A stretch of DNA of 64,000 nucleotides, from assembly GCA_037074615.1 (NCBI GenBank), contig CM073560.1, forward strand, positions 3,789,501-3,853,500. The letters run 5' to 3'. Both the position numbers and the translations under genes were made by a program. The notes below the pieces were generated by a model. That model did no database searches, was not told the origin of the DNA, and worked only from the letters and a program-made list of their open reading frames with translations. The stretch is from Leucaena leucocephala (lineage: Eukaryota > Streptophyta > Magnoliopsida > Fabales > Fabaceae). Numbering within the stretch: position 1 is the stretch's first letter; the number at the start of each line of letters is the position of its first letter. Of the stretch, positions 57,177 through 64,000 are shown piece after piece.

Positions 57177-58842
57177 TGATTAGTCAATATTCGTATGCCT
57201 AGTAAGCTATATGACATTGGAAATAACATAAATGATAACAAAGTGGGTCATATTTCCCTTTGCCAAGAAACGTTTTTGTCATTATTTATTTATTGCATGT
57301 TGTCCATATAAACTTACTCACAGTGGGCCCCACTTAGCTTTGCAAACAAATGAAACTCAAAATTTGACGCAGATGTCACATTGATTGAACCATGTACACA
57401 TAATAATAACATTATTTTCTTAGGATTAGTTAATTAACAATTAATTAGATTTTGTCTTTATAATTGATGGGGTTTTGATTTTTAGGAGTGAAGAGGACCC
57501 GTTGACTGTTCCACTGAAGTTTCCAAAGAGCCCTTTTCTCAACTCAAAGATCAAAATATTTAGAGTAGAGCATGTATCCATGCATCATCATGGTGTCACG
57601 TGCGCACTAACCCAGTTAAAATAAAATAAAAATTACAAGACTTAATATAATTGGCATTTAGTTAAATTTTTTAAATATTTAGTTAAGGATTCGATCCGTA
57701 ATAGTGTGTATATAGGGAGTCTCATGACTATTATTAAAGCTCATTTAAAAAGTCTACGGGACGAGAAGATTAGTTACTATTTCTAACAATAGATATCCTA
57801 TATTTACTTAAAAATTTATAATCATTTTAAATATTTATAAAATTATGAACATTATCATAAATTTTCAACCTTTAATTTTAATAATGTTTTCAAAATTTCC
57901 TTTTTTTTTTATAAATTCCCCTTATTTCTCTTTAATGATAATTAGATTGTTGAGTTGTACTTTGAACAAAATCTAAAATGGACTATACTATTTGTTATTT
58001 ATAAATAATTTATTTTTATATAATTTTTATACGATATATCCCATATCATTGAGTTAGAATCGAGCACTACCATATGTAAACGAGGGGTAACTTTTTTTAA
58101 AAATATATTATTTTGTACTTATACAAATTTTAAATATAAATTATTTCATATCACACCCTGTCATTAAAGTCTTTATGGGATTTAGTGATGCTCAACTCAA
58201 CAACCATTTTGCTTATCCTTTTAAATTAAAACACACACACACACACACTTTAGCTTCTTATAGTAACTATGGAAATTGCTCAAAGAAAAATTAGAATTAT
58301 TTATGTGTTTGTGTGTGTGTGAAAGTATCAAATCAATTAGTAAAAATTTGTATTAGGGCATAATCGTTACGTTGGAAACAAGTAATAACTACTTCACATA
58401 CTTGTACCAAAACTTACCTGAGCTACTTTTACTAAAATTATGATTGTGATGATTTTCAATATAAAAATTAAATAAAAAAAACATATTGTTTGAGTTGTTA
58501 AACTTGCCATCATGACCTTGATTAGCAATCGTAATCTAACTTATTCTTTTTCTTTCTTTTTTCTAAATAAAGATAGATAGTCAAAGGCAAAGCCATGTCT
58601 TAAAAGATGAGTTTGTTGTATTGGGATGGTCAAGAACTACCCTTTGACAAGCTGCTTAAGATTTCCATAAATATTCTCTTCCATATCAACCAGACCCTAA
58701 AACATATACAATCTCTCTCTCTCTCTCTCTCTCTAGATTAGTGAAGGGTAATTAAGAAGAGAATGGAGCACATTGTTCAAAAGTGGCACACACTTTTTAG
58801 TTGAGTTAAAGGTCGTCCGGGATCTAGGGAAAGCATTATGAC

Positions 58843-58888
<46 letters not shown>

Positions 58889-59400
58889 TGTATATCCTCT
58901 TCTCTTCTAAACAACTCTTTTAGACTAAAACACTTTACAGTCTTGCTCGTGTGCTTAACACAAAAGTTTCTTTTATTATATAATATATATATACACTTTT
59001 TTTTTCTTTCAACCTTGAACCGATCTTCTTTCTTTATCGCCTTTCTTCTTTCTGTCTTTACCCTTGCCTTAATTCTCACTATTTTTTTTAATTTTAATTC
59101 AAAATTTTCATATCAAATCATTAAAAAACTAACGTTAATCTCGTGTATTATCATGGATAGCCTTATTGGATCCGCCTGGGAGGATATTAGCAATCAGCAA
59201 ACTTTAGATGCGTGTTAGCTGTTGTTACCATTTTTTATATTAAAATTTGTTATTGTTTATTCTTTTAGTTGTTATGCTGAGATTTTTAGATAATTAAATT
59301 GCTTCTTTAATTAGGATCTCATAATAATTCTTGAAATAAATGAAATGCCTTGTGAAGCCCAAAAAGTAAGTCCCTTAAGGTCATACATGAATCCAAGCAT
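57177..59400. other. Intergenic DNA with microsatellites, no gene seen
   Basis: 57470-57620 is GC-richer with W-box TTGAC and CACGTG motifs and may be an old promoter. 57660-57790 has a GGATTCGATCC box B-like motif in a possible third SINE-like unit. 58710-58735 is (CT)n and 58843-58890 is (AT)n. Open frames here are low complexity. Confidence 0.45.
58843..58890. repeat. (AT)n microsatellite
   Basis: Long uninterrupted AT dinucleotide runs are broken only by ATGT at two points; the run can form a hairpin and is likely length-variable. Confidence 0.85.
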
Positions 59401-59609
59401 TTTAAGAAATACTTTTGTGAGCGTATTCGATTTTTGGGGAGTACTACTTTGTTATAATTTCAGTCGCGACGCTTGGGGAGGTATTTTAACTCCTGGGTGC
59501 TTAGTTTTATACCTGAGGGTAATAGATGACTAGCCCTACCTTTAGATCGTGAGTGAATCCAACCCCTTTCTAAAAATTTTGTAAAAAAACAAATTTAAGA
59601 AATATTTTG
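59401..59609 (+). mobile_element. SINE, family A, 5'-truncated, with target duplication
   Basis: The body at about 59418-59593 begins inside the family at GAGCGTATTCGATTTTTGGG, so box A is lost. It continues through GAGTACTACTTTGTTATAAT and ends TTTTGTAAAAAAAC. The duplication is TTTAAGAAATACTTTTG against TTTAAGAAATATTTTG (59594-59609). Confidence 0.72.
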
Positions 59610-62600
59610 TTGCAAGAAAATTAAACTTCAATGTCTTCTTTCTTAATTATATATGTGCGTATGTGTGAAGTGTGATATTATTTGGAGTATATATATATAA
59701 TTTATAAAAAAAATACATTATTTATGGATTATGAATAACACAAGTTATGATTTTGATTGAATGGAATGTACTAAGGTCAATTGTAATTCAAGAGTAAAGA
59801 TCACTCAATAATAATCTCATTTTTTTGGGTATTATATTCGGTCAAAGTGTGGCATGTTGAATTAGAAAAGATCATGTGATTAGGGAGGGGCAACAAAAGC
59901 TCATTTTATTTCTATGAAAAGCATATAAACTAATTTAATAGCAATATTAATTAATATATTATTAGACACCTGTTTCCCACCATATTTTAATTAACATAAG
60001 CTCATTTTAATCAAGAAACAACTTCTTCATCATCATCATCAAATTAGAATAAACTCGAATATATCAATCTCTTCATCCTACATTCTCATTATTGCTTGGT
60101 CAAATCCAATTCACATTCATTCTAAATGTGAGAGTATCAATATATATATACACACACACACATACACACGCACTTACTTTTATAATATTAGTAGTTTTCT
60201 TAATCTATATTGCCTAAATATTAGTACCTCCTATCCTTAAAATAACTAATTTATATATACTAAAAAAATTAGTTATTTATAAAAAAGAATATGTTAGTTT
60301 CTATAAAAATATTATTTGTATTTGATACTACTCGCTTGATAGAAAATCTTCTTAATATTGCAATAGATAGAGATAATTTTGAAAAAAAGATAAATTTAGA
60401 AGATAAAATGAATTAAATTATTATATTTATGACTATAATAAATTTTCTAATTAATTTTTACATTTGGAATAAGAGGAAGTATATTTAAAGGGTAAATGCA
60501 ACGAAGATACCTTAAAAACAATTTCATTATATAGATTTAAGAAGTTTGATATAGTGCTCGTCATGTTATTATTTATCAAAGCATTGAATAGGGCTAGGGT
60601 TGACTATACCTAACATGTAGGGCGTGATCTTTGCACTTTATAGCCTAATTAATTTAAGCCTTTTTGTCTTTTTTTTTTTAAAAAAAAACTCTCTATGACA
60701 GGCAACCTGTTAATTATAGGCGTGTGCATGTGTGAATATTTATGTTTTCAAGTGAGTGTTTTGAGAATTACAAGGCTTAACTAATCCATTGAGATTATCT
60801 TATTAGCTTGTGCCTACTTTTAACATGTGACTCACTAGGGATTAATCATTGAATAATATGGGTAATCTGATTATAAACTTAATTAGGCCCTGTATCATAT
60901 TTAAGTATTATAGGGCATAATTAGGGATAGATTTTATAATTTTTTTTTACATTCACTTATCAGATTCAAACTCAATCTCGTGTTTAAATAGCTAAAATTT
61001 TCTTCCGCTAATGTTGGTCCTGGATTTTGTATTTTTCACGAGTAACAAAATGAGATTAAAAAATAAAAATAATAATACAACAAATATTTGTACATTTCAA
61101 TTTTTTGTGAATTTAAAAGAGATGTGTTTTCATAAGAAGAGAAAAGGAAAAGGACATTGAATGAGAGAGACCAATATAGCCATTGCAAAATCCAGCACTA
61201 AGATGTGATAATTTGCAACTTGTGTTCTAACTTTCCACATGAAAAATTAAAGAAAAAACTTATATAGCAAATAAATTTAAGTGTAGGGAAACAGCCCAAC
61301 CGATTTAGCCCATTGATTCAGACTATTTATGCAAGAGGCCCGTTTCTTTACATTTTTTGTTTTAAAAACAATCCCCATTTAAAAAAATAATTAAATTAAT
61401 TATTTATAAAAAAAATTATGCTTTAGTTTTCTTGAAATACTCATTCTAGTTAACTGCATAGACAAAAATTACTCTCTTATTATAATATTTTTTTAGTATG
61501 TATAATAAGTAGGGAGAATGCAATAATTAAATCCTCTATTTTTTTTTCATAGAAAAACTCGGGATGGGAGGTAAAAAACGACCAATTATATTAAAAATAT
61601 TTCACTAAAATGACTTTAAAATATGTAAAACGATCCTAATTTAGAAAATTTCAAATCAATGCACAAACTTCCATTTTGGTACAGTGCATTGATTTGGAGT
61701 TTTGGAGATTATGATCATCCTTTTAGCTTTGACATATTTAAAAGACATTTTAGTGAAGTTTTCCGCGGGTCCCCAAAATTAAAATTAAAAATATTTGATT
61801 CTTTTAAAATACTCCCTCCCTCAGTTTTAAATTATAAAATCTAAATTAAAAATTATATTTATTTCTAAATATAAGACTTTAATTTATTTTTTTTTTAATT
61901 ATAATTTATTCCCAATATATCTCTTATGGGTATGTTTGATACAATGAAAGAAATAAGAGGTGGAAGTGGAATCTTCTATTCTCCTTATTTAGTATAATGG
62001 AAGTTATTTCTATTTTTAATATTTTAGATTATTTCAGTTCTATTAAAAAAGTTAAAAAATCAGATGATGAAAGTAGAAGTGAAATATTTTGAACTATTTT
62101 ATCTTAAATTATAGAATTCTCAGATAACTTTAACCTTTTTCAAGTTATAAAAAAAAATATTTTAGACAAATTTATCCTAAATTATAAAAAATATATATAT
62201 TAATTTTATACTTATTTTTATCCTACTAAACAAATTTTTAAAACTCATTTCTAAAATAATTTTATTTTTATTTTCATTTCTATTTCCACCCTCATTTCTA
62301 TAAAAAAATTATTCCATTCTACCAAACGGTTATAATTATATATATTAAAAGAGCATCTATCAAAAAAATTAAAAATAATATTTTAAAAAAATTAACATAA
62401 TTATTATAATTAATTAATTTTTTTTAATTTATCTAAATTAATTAAATAAACCTTATAACTATAATTAGAAATGGGGTTAGTAATTGAAAATTTATTCCTT
62501 ACATTCAAGGCATTCAAGATATTAAAAAGGTTTTGATTCTTCTTCTTATATCAAAGCAACAATCCGATCATAAGTCATAACGGAGACAAAAATATTCGAA

Positions 62601-62661
62601 TGCCTTGAATCAACGACCATGATTTCTTTGCAATGTACGGTCGTGATTGAGCTTATAACTG
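59610..62661. other. AT-rich intergenic DNA with MITE-like units
   Basis: 60225-60481 is listed separately. 61925-62330 may be another MITE, with ends GGGTATGTTTGATACAATG and ATTCTACCAAACGGTT. 61810-61870 and 62340-62500 carry further Stowaway-like AT-rich segments. No genes were recognised. Confidence 0.45.
60225..60481. mobile_element. Stowaway-like MITE
   Basis: The ends TACCTCCTATCCTTAAAATA and ATTTGGAATAAGAGGAAGTA are inverted with mismatches and bounded by TA. The interior matches the 51.7 kb unit, including TTAGTTATTTATAAAAA. Confidence 0.6.
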
Positions 62662-62674
62662 AAAACGGCGTCGT
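62662..62674 (-). promoter_or_regulatory. ACGACGCCGTTTT promoter motif (second copy)
   Basis: Read on the plus strand it is AAAACGGCGTCGT, the exact inverse of the motif at 14124-14136. It lies in a GC-richer region about 390 bases upstream of the mTERF-like start. The minus-strand open frame across 62610-62894 has no recognised features. Confidence 0.35.
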
Positions 62675-63055
62675 GTCGTATGCTTGACGAGCTCGCGGGG
62701 CTCAACTTTCCGATGAGAATGCATGAAAGACTCGGTTCATCCTGAACCGTCCCGGCTCGGCAGAGTGCAATCTCTTCGCTCTGTTCCGAGGCCAGTGGAT
62801 CTATTCCCTTCCTTCGTTCCAGCAATCGACTTCCAAAATCTGAACATAAACTTTTAGGGTTTCGAGAGAGAATTCCGTTACAGTATCCATTCAATTCAGT
62901 GTTCTTTTTTTTCGGAGTTGCTAATAGGATTACGGTTCCTGCCCATTCTTTTCCTCTGGGATAAGAATATAAGTATGCTCTAGTTCAGTTTTAATACTTT
63001 CTGAACCTGATACCTGATCAATTTTCCAGCTTATTGTGAATTCCACTGCAAATCC

Positions 63056-64000
63056 ATGTTCTTCGTGAAGGGTTTTACAGGAACCCTATCAATTCGGTCA
63101 CTCTATAATCTTTTTCAACATGTTTCATCATCATCAACCTTCGCTTCCATGTACAGCACAGCCGCATCTGCACCCACTCCAGAGAAAATGTTTTTCACAG
63201 TGAACTACCTCATTAGCAAATATGGATTCTCCCGAGCACCGCATCGGAGATTTCCCAGCGCGTCTCTCTCAAGTCATCGGAAAAAACAGACTTCGTTCTC
63301 ACCCTTTTCAGAAGCTGTGGTTTTACCAACTCGCAGATTTATAATGTCATCAAGAAAGCACCGAAATTGCTTTTGAGTAATCCTGGGGAAACCATTTGGC
63401 TAAGCTTGATGTCTTACTATCCAAAGGTGCGTCTTGCTCTCAACTTGTGGACATTGTGACCAGAAGCCCTCGATTCTTATTGAGAAGACTAGAGAATCAT
63501 CTAATACCTAGTTATAATTTTGTTAAAGGTTTTGTTGGGTCTTATCAAAGGACTATCACCTCAATCACGCATAGTCAAAGAATAATTTGTTGTGATTTAC
63601 TGGAAACTAACGTTCAACTATTCCTTCACATTGGAGTGCCCAAATCTCGCATTGCTGGATTGCTTCATGTGTGGCCTAGCTTGTTTACTATGAAGTTAGA
63701 TAAATTTAGAGTGGCAGTTGAGGGATTAAAGGATAGAGGTTTTGACCCTTCAAAATCAAAATTCATTCCTGCATTATATGCCACAAGTTAAGCAAATCCA
63801 TTTGGAATAATAAGGTTGAATTCTTTAAGAAATGGGGCTGGTCTGAAGAAGAGATTGATAGAGCATTTTTACTGCATCCTCATTGTATGTTAAAATCTCT
63901 ATCTAAGATTAAGGCAGTGATGGAGTTTTTTGTGAATGACATGGGTCGGGACTCCAGTTTGCTTGCTAGTAATCCCATAATTTTTTCAATGAGTTTGGAG
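63056..64000 (+). pseudogene. mTERF-family pseudogene (runs off window)
   Basis: It starts with a plausible organelle-targeting N-terminus (MFFVKGFTGTLSIRSLYNLF, Ser-rich) and FFTVNYLISKYGFS, the usual beginning of plant mTERF proteins. The homology then jumps frames: SCGFTNSQIYNVIKKAPKLL in a second frame near 63310-63390, and KLDVLLSKGASCSQLVDIVT through GFDPSKSKF in another from about 63400. KLSKSIWNNKVEFFKKWGWS onward continues in a further frame from about 63785. That is at least three shifts, with stops in each frame. mTERF repeats normally bind organellar nucleic acid and affect transcription or splicing; this copy could not make such a protein. The 3' end is outside the window. Confidence 0.85.

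Noticed and set aside
58560..58830. Possible microRNA precursor or small gene near the CT repeat
   Set aside because: I could not find a convincing stem or a known mature microRNA sequence.
58838..59218. 126-codon plus-strand frame
   Set aside because: It begins in an AT microsatellite and continues in Phe/Leu-rich AT-biased sequence without any recognisable domain.
62610..62894. 94-codon minus-strand frame
   Set aside because: No family features; it lies in the GC-richer upstream region of the mTERF-like gene and is probably a chance frame.
1..64000. CRISPR arrays, bacterial operons or intact viral genes
   Set aside because: None seen; all coding content is plant-type spliced genes, pseudogenes and transposable elements.

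Overview
This window is nuclear DNA from a flowering plant, most likely a eudicot. The genes are split by short GT-AG introns and encode plant families: an SNF4/KINbetagamma kinase subunit, a five-finger CCCH protein, a PUCHI-type AP2/ERF factor, a 2-oxoglutarate dioxygenase, ALWAYS EARLY/LIN9 and mTERF. The intergenic DNA is very AT-rich and full of small transposable elements. I cannot name the species from sequence alone.

Layout. 1-532 (-) is the 5' part of a 2-oxoglutarate/Fe(II) dioxygenase gene that runs off the left edge, followed by a decayed tandem copy at about 1330-2235 and a frameshifted F-box pseudogene at 2813-3396. A 545-bp non-autonomous hAT element lies at 3438-3982. 7254-12989 (+) is a complete 13-exon SNF4 gene, with a LINE 3'-end fossil in its third intron. 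14230-15580 (+) is a five-exon gene for a small lysine-rich protein I do not recognise. A SINE sits at 16669-16855, and two orphan exons of an ALWAYS EARLY/LIN9 gene lie at 17196-18324 (-). 20152-24004 is an almost complete hAT transposon with a broken transposase.

From 24 to 37.8 kb there are no convincing genes. The stretch holds a MULE-type foldback element, nested hAT derivatives inside a possible PIF/Harbinger element, and several MITE-like units. 38304-44229 (+) is a complete seven-exon CCCH zinc-finger gene with a 3.7-kb intron. 47938-48843 (-) is a single-exon PUCHI-like AP2/ERF gene. 48.9-63 kb is mostly AT-rich repeat DNA with a lipase-like pseudogene near 54 kb. The window ends in a frameshifted mTERF pseudogene at 63056-64000.

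The genes do not form a pathway; they are independent plant loci. The most informative content is the mobile-element record: at least three distinguishable tRNA-derived SINE families with visible target-site duplications, a set of related hAT elements (one autonomous in layout, two deletion derivatives nested into each other, and a further 545-bp element with the same termini), and an hAT 5'UTR intron packed with repeats of the palindrome GTCGCGAC. I found no evidence of a wholly new biological system; the GTCGCGAC array and the nested hAT/SINE histories are the best leads.
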